Positions 44,563 to 54,883 of a stretch of 57,254 nucleotides of DNA are shown here, in pieces. The stretch spans positions 1-57,254 of the forward strand of contig JAMDCG010000010.1 of assembly GCA_023489425.1 (NCBI GenBank), in the 5' to 3' direction. The notes below the pieces were generated by a model, which saw only the letters and a program-made list of their open reading frames with translations, ran no database searches and had not been told where the DNA came from. The translations under genes were made by a program, and so were the position numbers. Every line of letters starts with the position of its first letter. The first letter of the stretch is position 1. This stretch comes from Thermoplasmatota archaeon. GTDB taxonomy: Archaea; Thermoplasmatota; Thermoplasmata; Thermoplasmatales; Thermoplasmataceae.

Positions 44563-46113
44563 ATGATGTTGTCATTCCCTAAGTTAATTATTATTGCTCT
44601 TAGAAGAAACTTGAGACCCAGAATTTTACTTGTTATTCTCTTTGCCTCAATATTACTTGTCCCGGCATTTGCGTTTGATAATACCGAAATTTCTAGGAAT
44701 ATATCGAACAACTACTTTCTCGGGAATATCCAACCTAAGAATGATACCATTATTGAAAATAATACAGTCTGCTTCATTTTGATAGGCAATTCTCTTGAAG
44801 CATTAAACAGAACTGGGGTGAATCTAAGCATATCTGCAGAATTTATTGTTTTGGGTGAACCAGTTTCCGATCATTTAGGTAGCAGTGTTTCAATATTTTA
44901 CAATACAATATCTAATAATGGAGGAGGGATATTCATTAACTCATCTCATATTGACTACCTTATATATTCAAAGCTGAAACAATATGGAAATGTATCTTTG
45001 AATCAAATTTTTATTCAAAATTACCAGATAAATTCCTTCCGGATTCCAAATGGTACAAATGTTCAAAATGATGTATTTTTCAGTTTCCATAAGACGGATT
45101 ATTCTGAGAATTCCCATATTTCAACCATGTATTTTTACACCCTTCCGACTTCAAAACTTGGATATTATGGGCTTTCAGAGATTTTTTATACCTTGCCTTC
45201 GCAGAGAGGGAAATTCAACATCACAGTTACAGATCCGGATAATTCTGGGTTGACCGTGCCTATTGTTCATGATGGCACTCCTGGTATCGTTTACTCTATT
45301 GAAAACTTTCAACTTCTTGATTCTCTCAATGAAAAGGGGTACGGTGATTTCCGATTTGGAGATTCCCAAGTCAGAATAATAGTTGATTCATCTGTTCTCT
45401 CCTACAAAAACAAAGCCAGCCCATATGCTAATATTGGACCTGCTCTCCTGATAAGTTTTTCTTCACTGTGCATAATTGTATCATTCACTTATTTCCAGAA
45501 AAGAGAAGTTCTCTACAGGTTTCTATCCCTGCCAGTTAAGAGATCTCAATTCATCATAGCCACTTTTATTTCCTCAGTAGCCTTCATGCTTCTTGCCTCA
45601 GCAATTTCATTCCTTCTCTCGGATCTCTTCTGGAAACTCTCCTTTGGCATATTCCTGAATCCACTCGATCTAATTTATGTGGGAGCAACAGAAATTTTTG
45701 CCGCCTTTGCCATTACATCTATCTATGTCTTCCTGGGAAGTTTTCATGTTTCATGGAAAAATGGCATGCTGAATGCTTTCTTTGTGGCTCTATTTCCCCT
45801 ACTCAGCATTCTTACATCGGCATATTTTTTCATCATCAGTTCCGGTATGTTACAGAGTGGTGGAACCTACCTTCTAGCTCCACATAACTCCTATGCAACA
45901 TATTACAATTTCATAAGAGACATAATACCATTGGAGAGTGACATTCAGCTCAATAAATATCTATCTTCCTCTCCTTTACTTGGAATAAAGATGGAATATC
46001 ATACCAATCTCCTTGGCCTGGACCCTTTAACCATCATATTGTCAGCAATTTTGATTCCTCTTCTATTCATGTCTATAGGAATGATAAGATATTCAGGACG
46101 GACTCCTGAATGA
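44563..46113 (+). CDS. ABC-2-like membrane protein with large exterior domain, no ATPase beside it
   Basis: A 516-residue protein: an N-terminal helix (about 12-33), an exterior domain of about 270 residues rich in Asn sequons, then about six helices beginning at ALLISFSSLCIIVSFTYF. A coupling-like cytoplasmic loop (QKREVLYRFLSLPVKRSQFI) follows the second helix, typical of ABC-2 permeases. The nearest ATPase gene is 5 kb away. TTTATATAG (44540-44548) supports a start at ATG 44563 or 44566 rather than at 44506. First of three surface-related genes; function unknown. Confidence 0.78.
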   Translation: MMLSFPKLIIIALRRNLRPRILLVILFASILLVPAFAFDNTEISRNISNNYFLGNIQPKNDTIIENNTVCFILIGNSLEALNRTGVNLSISAEFIVLGEPVSDHLGSSVSIFYNTISNNGGGIFINSSHIDYLIYSKLKQYGNVSLNQIFIQNYQINSFRIPNGTNVQNDVFFSFHKTDYSENSHISTMYFYTLPTSKLGYYGLSEIFYTLPSQRGKFNITVTDPDNSGLTVPIVHDGTPGIVYSIENFQLLDSLNEKGYGDFRFGDSQVRIIVDSSVLSYKNKASPYANIGPALLISFSSLCIIVSFTYFQKREVLYRFLSLPVKRSQFIIATFISSVAFMLLASAISFLLSDLFWKLSFGIFLNPLDLIYVGATEIFAAFAITSIYVFLGSFHVSWKNGMLNAFFVALFPLLSILTSAYFFIISSGMLQSGGTYLLAPHNSYATYYNFIRDIIPLESDIQLNKYLSSSPLLGIKMEYHTNLLGLDPLTIILSAILIPLLFMSIGMIRYSGRTPE

Positions 46114-46273
46114 AAAGTTAACCGAAATAAATAAGATAACAACAATTGGTCAGTAATAATTGATAAAAACTGGTGATTCTTCTCCATGAACTACTTATGT
46201 TTAATATTCAGTGAGAAAACAAGATTCTACTATTGATTTTGGAAAAATATATTAGTTTAGATTACTTTGATCA

Positions 46274-48850
46274 GTGGTGTGGAGAATTCACCATAGACTG
46301 CTTATAATCCTGATCTTCATGGTTATAGCATTTATGATGACTCCTGCATTGCTTCCTCATGAATCTTATAGTTATAAAACAACATTTGAAGCCCCAGAAT
46401 CATCTTCACGGGTAAACACGGTAAAAAATTTATCTGAAAATGAGCCGGTTAACTTATCCACCAACTACAATTCAGAAACTTATGTTTTTACAAACCACAG
46501 TTTGATTAAGGGATTTTACTGTAATCATGGAAACGTGAGGCAACCATATGATTCCATATATGATCCAGTAAATCACCTCATTTATGTAATAAAGCTGTTT
46601 TCAAGTAGTGTTTGTATCGTGAATACATCCACAAAGAGCATTGTCGACCAGATACCCGTCAATACCCTGGCGTCCTGCATGGTATACTCAGAAACCAATA
46701 ATAGAATATTTATTTCCAGCATCTGTAATGACTACGTGGTAGTTTTAAACCCTACAACTGAAAGGACTGTAAAGGATATACCAGTGGGCATAAATTCTTA
46801 CTCACTTGTGTTGAATCCAACAGATCAAAGGCTCTATATTTTTAATGACGTCAGTAAAAATATCTCAGTTATTAATGCAACAGACTGCGAAGGCGTTGGT
46901 TCAATCCACACAAAATATGGCCCAACAGATGGTTATGTTAGTGAAAATGATGAATATTTATTCGTAATTACTAACGAAAGTGAGAGCCTCTGCGTGATAA
47001 ATATCAGCACTCAGAAAACTGTTAAAACCATTAATACAGGGGCAATCATAAGCGGAATTACCTGTGATCCACTGACAGGAAAACTCTATATTTCGTCAGC
47101 CGCGGGACCTGACATACTCTGTATTGATAGAAACACATTGATTCCGGGTAATGAAATTCAGACGACACTTGATGGAAAGCTATTCTATTGCAGCCTGAAT
47201 AACAGGATATACCTGTCAGATTCCATATCAAGCACTTTTTCTTATCTTAACCTTACAACAATGTCCATGGGAAATATGTATAATGTTTCATCTTTTCCGG
47301 TTTCATTTACTCTCATTCCTTCTTACAACCTCATTTTCATTAACGAATTCGTTTCATGCAGTCTTTCGTTTCTCAACTTTTCAACTTTCTCAATAATAAA
47401 AACCATCAATACAACATATTCGCCATATTCAGCAATTTACTGCACATTAAATGGATACATATACATAACTCAGGAATACAGGAATGATATACTGATTCTA
47501 AATAGCAGTAATTTCAACATAGTTTCAATAGTACCAGTTCAGATATCTCCTAAACTGATGAGGATTAATCCTTTTAACAGAGAGATATATGTTATAAATT
47601 CTTTATCTGACAGTGTTACTGTTTTATCTCCATTAACCAACAAAGTCCTGTATAATGTCAACGTTGGTGAAGATCCTTCAGATATAGTGTTCAACCCGGA
47701 AAATGGAACAGCCTTTATTTCCAATTACCTGTCAGGGAATATCTCTGTGGTTAGAATGAATTCAAGGATTGTAAATTATGGTTATAAAACTGGAAAAGGA
47801 GTCACCTCTTTATCATATGATCCAGAAAGTGGAGAGTTGTTCATAGCCAATGAGCTTGAAAATAAGGTTTACATAATTCACACTCGAAAGGCTAATGCCA
47901 GCATAACGGATCTGAATATTAATAATCCATATTACCTGCTTTACTGCATTGCAAATAATCAGGTATATATTTCAAACAGATCTTTTTCACTCACTATATT
48001 CAATCCATCCACAGGAAAATTATCTCACATAAATACACCGCATACACTGGGTGGAATGCTGTTTAACAATCCCCTGAACGGGGAAGTTTTCTACATGACA
48101 TATGATGGAAAGATACTGATTTTCCAGAGTAATATTGAAACTCCGTCTTATTACATAGTATCGACCTCAAATCAGAAGTGCCTGGCATTTTCAAGGGACA
48201 ACGGAGATATTTTGCTAACTGACCCATCACAGGGAACCATATCCATACTTGTGCTCAAACCAGAATACCCAGTAAGCATAAGAGAAACCGGTCTGGAGAC
48301 TGGTACCACATGGTTCTTAAACCTAACAACCTCAATCCATTCTGGTCCCATCTCTTCGAATACATACACATCAATGGTTCCACAGGGCTCTTATCAATAT
48401 ACGGCACAATCTTCAAACAAAATTTTCAACTCCTCCATAAGTGGAAACATAAATGTGAGTGAAAACGGAACTAACCTGAGTATAGCCTTTAGGCGAGTTC
48501 TCTACACTGTATTGTTTGAAAGGGATGTATATTCAAACACAACACCGTGGAAAATTTGCACTGACGGTATTTCTATGGGAGCGGACGGAAAGTTTATAGA
48601 AATGCAACTTTCAAATGGTAGTTATTTGGCCACAGTGCAGGTAGACTATTCCTCAGGAACAGTTACATTTCCCATAGAGTTTTTCGTAAACGGCACTCAT
48701 CACTTTGTATACATAGCTATCCCACCTGTAATCGAACATTATCCACCTGTTTCAACAATTGCCCTTGGTTCGGCTATCTTTATTTCTCCACTTGTTTTAC
48801 TGTCGATTGCTTACCTGTTCCTTGACAGGAGATCGAGAAGGAGGATCTAG
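46274..48850 (+). CDS. Surface-anchored YVTN beta-propeller protein
   Basis: An 858-residue secreted protein: signal/anchor helix (about 8-28), many ~40-residue blades with patterns such as LIYVIKLFSSSVCIVNTSTK, LYIFNDVSKNISVINATD, IYVINSLSDSVTVLSPLT and AFISNYLSGNISVVRMNS (about 75-660), an ETGLETGTTWFLNL immunoglobulin-like repeat (from about 670), and a C-terminal helix (about 830-850) before RRSRRRI. Asn sequons are abundant. Such proteins coat the wall-less cells of Thermoplasmata. The start is GTG (46274 or the next codon). The same tail repeat type occurs in the protease downstream. Confidence 0.85.
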   Translation: MVWRIHHRLLIILIFMVIAFMMTPALLPHESYSYKTTFEAPESSSRVNTVKNLSENEPVNLSTNYNSETYVFTNHSLIKGFYCNHGNVRQPYDSIYDPVNHLIYVIKLFSSSVCIVNTSTKSIVDQIPVNTLASCMVYSETNNRIFISSICNDYVVVLNPTTERTVKDIPVGINSYSLVLNPTDQRLYIFNDVSKNISVINATDCEGVGSIHTKYGPTDGYVSENDEYLFVITNESESLCVINISTQKTVKTINTGAIISGITCDPLTGKLYISSAAGPDILCIDRNTLIPGNEIQTTLDGKLFYCSLNNRIYLSDSISSTFSYLNLTTMSMGNMYNVSSFPVSFTLIPSYNLIFINEFVSCSLSFLNFSTFSIIKTINTTYSPYSAIYCTLNGYIYITQEYRNDILILNSSNFNIVSIVPVQISPKLMRINPFNREIYVINSLSDSVTVLSPLTNKVLYNVNVGEDPSDIVFNPENGTAFISNYLSGNISVVRMNSRIVNYGYKTGKGVTSLSYDPESGELFIANELENKVYIIHTRKANASITDLNINNPYYLLYCIANNQVYISNRSFSLTIFNPSTGKLSHINTPHTLGGMLFNNPLNGEVFYMTYDGKILIFQSNIETPSYYIVSTSNQKCLAFSRDNGDILLTDPSQGTISILVLKPEYPVSIRETGLETGTTWFLNLTTSIHSGPISSNTYTSMVPQGSYQYTAQSSNKIFNSSISGNINVSENGTNLSIAFRRVLYTVLFERDVYSNTTPWKICTDGISMGADGKFIEMQLSNGSYLATVQVDYSSGTVTFPIEFFVNGTHHFVYIAIPPVIEHYPPVSTIALGSAIFISPLVLLSIAYLFLDRRSRRRI

Positions 48851-48942
48851 GTTTATTTTTGGCAATGAGTGGTGTCCTAACAGGACCACGGCTCAATGAT
48901 TGGAAAAGCTTATTATCATACTTTTCACTATTAAACTAAAGC

Positions 48943-51900
48943 ATGTCATTTCCCACTCACAGAAAAAAATTCGTCATTTCATTAGTGATAGTATTCCTGA
49001 TGGTATTTTCTACTTTCGCAGTCACATCCATTAATCAGGGAATTAATAAAAATTCGGTTTCTGAAACGGGTTTTAAGGGAAATACATACGAACGAGAAAT
49101 TCTATGCAACGAACTGGGTTCAAGAACGAACGTCCCATACAAAATTGATAGGACTGGAAATATTTCGAATACATCTTATGAAGGCAAGATGAATGTAATG
49201 ATTACTTTCAGGCTCCAGAATGAGAGCAGACTGGAATCATATTTAACTGAACTTTCAGATTCCTCAAGTAAGCTTTATCACAGGTATATGACAAGGAGGG
49301 AGTTCGCCGAAAACTTCTCGGTATCAGGCAGAATATACACTATGGCAATTGATTATTTTTCTACATTCAGTAATGTGAAGGTTAGAACATATTCTGATAG
49401 AATATCTATGATGTTATGTGCCCCCTCGAATACGATTGACAGCATATTTCAAACTCAAATAGTGGAAAATAGGAGCAATGGTGAGATTAATTATTTTGCC
49501 GTGGAAATGCCTTCCCTCCCACGTTTAATAGAGGCCCAGGTTTCTCAGATATCTGGCCTGAGCAATAAACCGGTAGCCCAGACTGCCTCCCTGAGCCATC
49601 GGTTGATCGGGACAGATTATTCCAGTGCTAAAAACTATGTGAATGGCTACCCTGCGCCTATTGTAACTTCCGGAGTGCAATACCTGTATGGTTCTGATCT
49701 TCAGGTCGCGTACTGTACCGCACCTCTCTACAACGTCACATATCCAACAAATACGGTAGTTGCCACAATATTATGGGCAGGAAACACCAGTACAGGCCAG
49801 AAAGTTGGTCCTTTCAATCCCTCCAATATTTACGATTACTACAATTCTACTATTCCTGCAGGTGAGCCACATTCAGTATTACATGGCGTACCCATAGGAG
49901 GAGCAGCTTATCCAGGAAAGTCTGCAAATGATGATACTTCAGGTGTAACACTCGAAAATACACTTGATCTTGAGATGATCGGTAGCCTTGCACCGGGGTC
50001 TAACATCTACAACGTTTATGGTCCCACTCCGACAGAAGCCTGCCTTAACGCTGCCTTTGCGTACATACTGAATCCAAATGCTACCGAGAAGGGACTGAAC
50101 AATGTTTCAGTGATTTCAAATTCATGGGGCACAGCAGAGTTCAATGATACTGCATGGTTTGAATATCTGCAGGAAGCACAGGCAAGGGGGATCTCAGTCC
50201 TTGCAAGCAGTGGTGATTCAGGAGATAATTCAGCCAGCTCAGAATATAGCGCCAATTCAAATTATACAAACGATTTCCTTAACTTCCCTGCTTCAATGGC
50301 TTATGACAGCTTCGGAATCACGTCGGTAGGAGGCACCACACTGGAATTAAGCGGAAACCTGCACATAAAGAGCCAGTCAGCATGGTATGAATATGAAAAA
50401 CTGCTCACGATTCCAGTAGATCCAATCGGGAGTGTTGGTGGAATAAGTCAGGTGTTCAGTGAAACAGCATGGCAGAGAGATACTGAAGCAAACGATGTTA
50501 TAAAAGGTGCAGGACTCGGTGTTCCAGATATTGCATCAATGGCAAATAACACTCTTATGTGCGTTACTGTGAATGGGGCTCAATCCATATGCTCTGTAGC
50601 GGGAACAAGTGTTGCATCACCGACTGAAGCTGGAATAATAGCAGATATTAATGCGGTTCTCAATCACTACGGGCAGCAAAACCTGGGATATCTCAATCCT
50701 TCAATATATAAGGTAGCAAATCAGGAATTTTTTGGAAATTCCAGTGTAAAGAACCTATCGTACACAACCAGTAGTGTTGATCAGGTTTATCTACCACTGG
50801 AACCTTTTTATAACGTTAATCACGGAGGTAACGCACTTTACAGGGCAGTATACGGATATAATCTGGTAACTGGTTGGGGCTCCATCAATGCGTATAATTT
50901 CACAGAATTCCTGCTTGATCAGGATTTCAAGAATAATCCAGTGGCTCTTTCAGGTGTGGAAAATGTGGTAAATATTTCCTCCCTTAATTTTACAGATCAA
51001 AGAAGCGGCAAACCGGTACCTGGGGGCAGAACCGTTGATATTGAACAGCAATATACAGTTTCTGACCAGCTTGGCGATCCCATATACCATATACACGGGA
51101 TATTGAATCTCACGTTGAATTCTAATTCCCAGTGGAGCGGTTATATTCTTGTGGAAGCAGAGTATTCTTCATATCAATCGGGGAGTTTGTTCAGGAATTA
51201 TGAAATCTCAGGTAAGCTTAAGCTCAGCCTCACTTCATTCCCGTCTTATCTTGAATTGAAGTCTTTGTTGAACTCGTCTAATGGCATGATTGGTACCTTC
51301 CTCACATTTGGAGTGAATGGTACATTTATAAAAATACCCCTCCCTGGCGGTGCCTACATAATAGGATCAGAGAATTACAGTTACATTGATCCATACTCGT
51401 CACTTACGGTACCGGAACCACCTATAACTGTGCAGAATGGAGTACTTGATCCAGAATTCGGTTTTGTTTCGCCTTCAGCTGGAGAGAGTTCAGTGTTTTC
51501 CATGAAATCAGATGCAAACACATCCTTCCTCCTGCTTCCATTCGGCCGTAGCGTATTTGTGAAGAGCAGCACTCATCTGCTAGGAATAAACAGTTACCTG
51601 AGTGATGGTACAGTAACGAACCTGGAATGGATGAGAACAGGATATGATCAATGGTTCATAACAAACATGAATGGTTCTGATAATTATGGAATTAGTGCTT
51701 ACCTTGAATCATACAGAGTAACTCTCCTGGAGAGCGGACTTCCCAGCGATCAGAAATGGTCGGCGGAAATTGGAAACAGATCATTTTATACTGAAAGGAA
51801 TTCTCTGACTGTTTCACTCATAAATGGTACCTATAAGGCATCTCCCTCAACAGCTGGTGATCAAAGAGGATATCCTGGCAATTATTCTTTCACAGTGTAT

Positions 51901-53970
51901 GGGAAATCCCTTTATTCTCTTCCTGTAGAATTTGAAACAAATGCAAATGAAACTCTGCTCAATGAGATCTATACTGCAACACCAGAACTCAAATCTTACG
52001 TAAGAGGCAGTTCCGTATATAACCTCAACTTAAGCCAGCCTCTCCTGGAGACTGGAACTGATACAGCGGCCATAGACAGCTCACTTAGCAGGATGTACAC
52101 AATTGATTTCAGCACTGGGACTATGAATGTGCTCAATCTCACTACTGACCGTTATTATAATAGTGTGCAAATTGGAAGGAATTCCGAACCTTATGACACT
52201 ATTTATGATAACTATACAGATCACATCTACATATTCAGCATGAAAACCGGGAATATTACATTTGTAAATCCATCTACAATGAATATCATCATGAATGTTA
52301 CAGTGGCACAACTAGAGGGAAAGGATGCATTGATGGAAATTATGCCGGAAACTGGTGATCTTCTTATTTTCAACAACAGATCACAGTTCTACGAAATCAA
52401 TGGAACGTCTGGTGCGATCAGTGATGTTTTCAACGGAAGAAATTTTGAAGGGTACTCTCCCTATTATACATATTCTGGGGGGAACATATATGCAGTTAAC
52501 AGCACTGCAGAAACGGTTGATAAATTGAGCGTATCAACAGGCAGCGTATCATATTTCCATTTACCTGGAAATGTCAGGCCTCTATCAATATTCAACTCCG
52601 GCCTGGGCTCTGTGCTTCTCATATCCGGTATTACAGGTAACAATTATCAACTGATTTCATTTAACATTACCGATAATTCATTCAGCAACGGTCCTGATTT
52701 AACCGGGATAGCAATCCATGCATCATTTGACTCATTAAACAGGCTTGACTATATAGATACTTCAGGGACAGCAGGCGAGGTCTGGATCATAAATCCTACA
52801 AATCTAAGTCTGGCTGGGAGTGCCCCGTATATCATTCCAGATTCTGATGGCATGTTCCCCGGTATTACCAGCTTCGAGGAGAGAAACCAGTATATCTATG
52901 CTGTTGAACCTGGGATTTCGTCAGTATACGTATACAATGTGCAGCACTATTATGGAATAACTTTCAGACAGACCGGATTACCATCTGTTTCAAGGTGGTT
53001 CCTGAATGTAACTGGAAAGACAGCAGGACCAATCAGCACCAGTGAATATTCCCGGAATCTCCCAAACGGAACATATATCTATTCTGGCTACAGCAATAAT
53101 GTGAATTATATTCTCTTCCCATACGAGAGCGTCCTGGTTGTGAATGGAAGAACAGAGATTGCAAATCTATCCTTTTATTTCTCCTATTTAGTTACATATA
53201 ACGAAACGGGATTGCCTTCAGGTCTGCCATGGTATGTCAATGTTACTGGACTCAGGCCATCCGGTAGCATAACGGTGGATAAATTCGTCATAAGGATTCC
53301 AAATGGCACACTGTCCTATTCTGTGGCCAGTTCAAACAAGATATATGCTCCATATTACCATGAAAACAAGATATCAGTTGATGGCAGGCAAGAGAACGTT
53401 ACCGTAGCATTTTACCTTGTAACATTCAATATATCTTTCACGGAGAAGGGTCTTTCATCTGGGACAAAATGGAGTATTACCGAAGATGGGACTGAAACGG
53501 TCTACTCAATTACATCAGGTATTATTTTCAGCCTGCCAAATGGTACCTACAGATTCACCCTCCCAAACTTGCAGAGTTACTACAATGTAATCGGGAACAT
53601 GTCTATCAGGGTTAATGGCAAAAACCTGACGGAGGAGATAGGCTACTATCATTATGCATATATATCAGGTAATTTACTACCCGCAAATGCAATCCTTACA
53701 ATTAATGGAAAGGTGATAAAATCTGTAAATGGTGCATTCAATGTGAGTGAGGAGGCTGGTTATTTCCAGCTTGTGGTTAAGGCTAACGGCTACAATTCCT
53801 TCCATAGTGATTTCTCACTGAGACCTGGGAATTCTAGGAATTTTGAAGTGAAATTAACTAGGGTTCCAAGCCTGACTGTGTATTTTTATCTCGAAGTCTA
53901 TGGAACTATAGGAGCGATTGTGGCAGCCATGATTATTGGGTCCGTATACCTTGCCATAAGGAAGAGGTGA
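48943..53970 (+). CDS. Giant membrane-anchored S53 (sedolisin) protease with beta-propeller and ETGLP repeats
   Basis: A 1675-residue acid protease. A signal/anchor helix (9-30) is followed by an activation domain (about 60-205). The S53 catalytic domain (about 225-660) has Glu338 and Asp342 (LENTLDLEMIG), oxyanion Asp425 (SSGDSGDNS) and Ser556 (AGTSVASP). The calcium-site end reads GYNLVTGWGS, with Asn where Asp is usual. Beyond it come a beta-sandwich region, an ESGLPS repeat (about 924), a partial YVTN propeller (about 1030-1330), three ETGLPSG-type repeats (about 1341, 1419, 1499), and a C-terminal helix with a basic end. Sedolisins work at low pH, suiting an acidophile. Probably digests extracellular protein at the cell surface. 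Confidence 0.92.
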   Translation: MSFPTHRKKFVISLVIVFLMVFSTFAVTSINQGINKNSVSETGFKGNTYEREILCNELGSRTNVPYKIDRTGNISNTSYEGKMNVMITFRLQNESRLESYLTELSDSSSKLYHRYMTRREFAENFSVSGRIYTMAIDYFSTFSNVKVRTYSDRISMMLCAPSNTIDSIFQTQIVENRSNGEINYFAVEMPSLPRLIEAQVSQISGLSNKPVAQTASLSHRLIGTDYSSAKNYVNGYPAPIVTSGVQYLYGSDLQVAYCTAPLYNVTYPTNTVVATILWAGNTSTGQKVGPFNPSNIYDYYNSTIPAGEPHSVLHGVPIGGAAYPGKSANDDTSGVTLENTLDLEMIGSLAPGSNIYNVYGPTPTEACLNAAFAYILNPNATEKGLNNVSVISNSWGTAEFNDTAWFEYLQEAQARGISVLASSGDSGDNSASSEYSANSNYTNDFLNFPASMAYDSFGITSVGGTTLELSGNLHIKSQSAWYEYEKLLTIPVDPIGSVGGISQVFSETAWQRDTEANDVIKGAGLGVPDIASMANNTLMCVTVNGAQSICSVAGTSVASPTEAGIIADINAVLNHYGQQNLGYLNPSIYKVANQEFFGNSSVKNLSYTTSSVDQVYLPLEPFYNVNHGGNALYRAVYGYNLVTGWGSINAYNFTEFLLDQDFKNNPVALSGVENVVNISSLNFTDQRSGKPVPGGRTVDIEQQYTVSDQLGDPIYHIHGILNLTLNSNSQWSGYILVEAEYSSYQSGSLFRNYEISGKLKLSLTSFPSYLELKSLLNSSNGMIGTFLTFGVNGTFIKIPLPGGAYIIGSENYSYIDPYSSLTVPEPPITVQNGVLDPEFGFVSPSAGESSVFSMKSDANTSFLLLPFGRSVFVKSSTHLLGINSYLSDGTVTNLEWMRTGYDQWFITNMNGSDNYGISAYLESYRVTLLESGLPSDQKWSAEIGNRSFYTERNSLTVSLINGTYKASPSTAGDQRGYPGNYSFTVYGKSLYSLPVEFETNANETLLNEIYTATPELKSYVRGSSVYNLNLSQPLLETGTDTAAIDSSLSRMYTIDFSTGTMNVLNLTTDRYYNSVQIGRNSEPYDTIYDNYTDHIYIFSMKTGNITFVNPSTMNIIMNVTVAQLEGKDALMEIMPETGDLLIFNNRSQFYEINGTSGAISDVFNGRNFEGYSPYYTYSGGNIYAVNSTAETVDKLSVSTGSVSYFHLPGNVRPLSIFNSGLGSVLLISGITGNNYQLISFNITDNSFSNGPDLTGIAIHASFDSLNRLDYIDTSGTAGEVWIINPTNLSLAGSAPYIIPDSDGMFPGITSFEERNQYIYAVEPGISSVYVYNVQHYYGITFRQTGLPSVSRWFLNVTGKTAGPISTSEYSRNLPNGTYIYSGYSNNVNYILFPYESVLVVNGRTEIANLSFYFSYLVTYNETGLPSGLPWYVNVTGLRPSGSITVDKFVIRIPNGTLSYSVASSNKIYAPYYHENKISVDGRQENVTVAFYLVTFNISFTEKGLSSGTKWSITEDGTETVYSITSGIIFSLPNGTYRFTLPNLQSYYNVIGNMSIRVNGKNLTEEIGYYHYAYISGNLLPANAILTINGKVIKSVNGAFNVSEEAGYFQLVVKANGYNSFHSDFSLRPGNSRNFEVKLTRVPSLTVYFYLEVYGTIGAIVAAMIIGSVYLAIRKR

Positions 53971-53979
53971 AAAGAATAG

Positions 53980-53986
53980 TTATAAG
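53980..53986 (+). promoter_or_regulatory. TATA box of the methyltransferase gene
   Basis: TTATAAG is centred 27 nt before ATG 54010, the expected spacing for a leaderless transcript. Confidence 0.5.
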
Positions 53987-54009
53987 TCCTTCGTTTGGCA
54001 TGTAATACC

Positions 54010-54843
54010 ATGGAAGATCAGGAACCTGTGTTTGATTACATAGCTGAAAATTATGATAACACCCGGGGAAAGCTTGATGACATGGAACTTAACGTTCTAT
54101 TGCATGCACTGAGGGATTGCAGGAATATTCTTGAAATTGGTGCCGGAACGGGTAGAATAATGAAGCCATTGCAGGACCATGGAATTGATATAACAGGTGT
54201 TGATATTTCAAGAAAGATGCTTCAGAAAGCCAGTGAGAAGGGCCTGAATCATCTGGTCATAGGTGATGCGACAAACCTGCCATTCCTGGACAAATCCTTT
54301 GATGCCGTGATAACGGTTCATGTTTTCCATCTTATAAAAGATATTGATAGGGTTTTCAGGGAGGCTGCCAGAGTTTCTAGAAAGTATATCATCACGTTTG
54401 TCAGGGAAAGAAGGAATGTTGAAGATTCAGTGACCTACAGGAGAAATGATTTGTTTGGTATTGTAAGGGAAGTTGCTGAGAGATATGGATATGAACTTGA
54501 ACCTGGAAAGCGGTTTCACAATCGTTCTGAGGGGGAGCTGACTGGAAAATTTCCACCGGATGAGAGGATACAGATCAGGGAATATAATAGAAAAACAAAC
54601 CCAGAGAGTTTCATAGACAGGATGAGATATTCATCGAGGTTTGTCAGGATGTTCAGCCGAATTCCGGAGGAAGACCTCTCCAAAATATTCTTAGATGCAA
54701 AGAAAGAAGTAGAAAAAATGAAGTTAGAACCTGTTGAGGTTATGATGAGTGAGTACCTGGCAATATGGTACCCTGATAGTATTGAAAAACGAATTATAGA
54801 AAATGGAACAAGCCTTATTAATTCTGATTCTCCGCCCATTTAA
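54010..54843 (+). CDS. Class I SAM-dependent methyltransferase
   Basis: A 277-residue methyltransferase with motif I ILEIGAGTGRIMKPL, strand-2 acid in ITGVDISRKML, VIGDATNLPFLDKSFDAVITVHVFHL (the UbiE/Ubi-like motifs II and IV, quoted only as GDATNLPF and AVITVHVFHL), and a C-terminal helical half. The N-terminal FDYIAENYDNTRG resembles UbiE/quinone methyltransferases. Substrate unknown. The frame opens at TTG 53995, but ATG 54010 fits the TATA box. Confidence 0.88.
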   Translation: MEDQEPVFDYIAENYDNTRGKLDDMELNVLLHALRDCRNILEIGAGTGRIMKPLQDHGIDITGVDISRKMLQKASEKGLNHLVIGDATNLPFLDKSFDAVITVHVFHLIKDIDRVFREAARVSRKYIITFVRERRNVEDSVTYRRNDLFGIVREVAERYGYELEPGKRFHNRSEGELTGKFPPDERIQIREYNRKTNPESFIDRMRYSSRFVRMFSRIPEEDLSKIFLDAKKEVEKMKLEPVEVMMSEYLAIWYPDSIEKRIIENGTSLINSDSPPI

Positions 54844-54856
54844 AAACGCAAAAGAA

Positions 54857-54864
54857 TATTTAAA
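54857..54864 (+). promoter_or_regulatory. TATA box of the FAD oxidoreductase gene
   Basis: TATTTAAA is centred about 24 nt before ATG 54884 and supports that start against the frame opening at 54803 inside the methyltransferase gene. Confidence 0.5.
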
Positions 54865-54883
54865 CAGCTTGAGATATAAATGC

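Noticed and set aside
46274..53970. Repeat-rich surface genes as a mobile or phage tail-fibre region
   Set aside because: No integrase, transposase, attachment repeats or tRNA junction is seen, and the proteins match archaeal cell-surface and S53 families.
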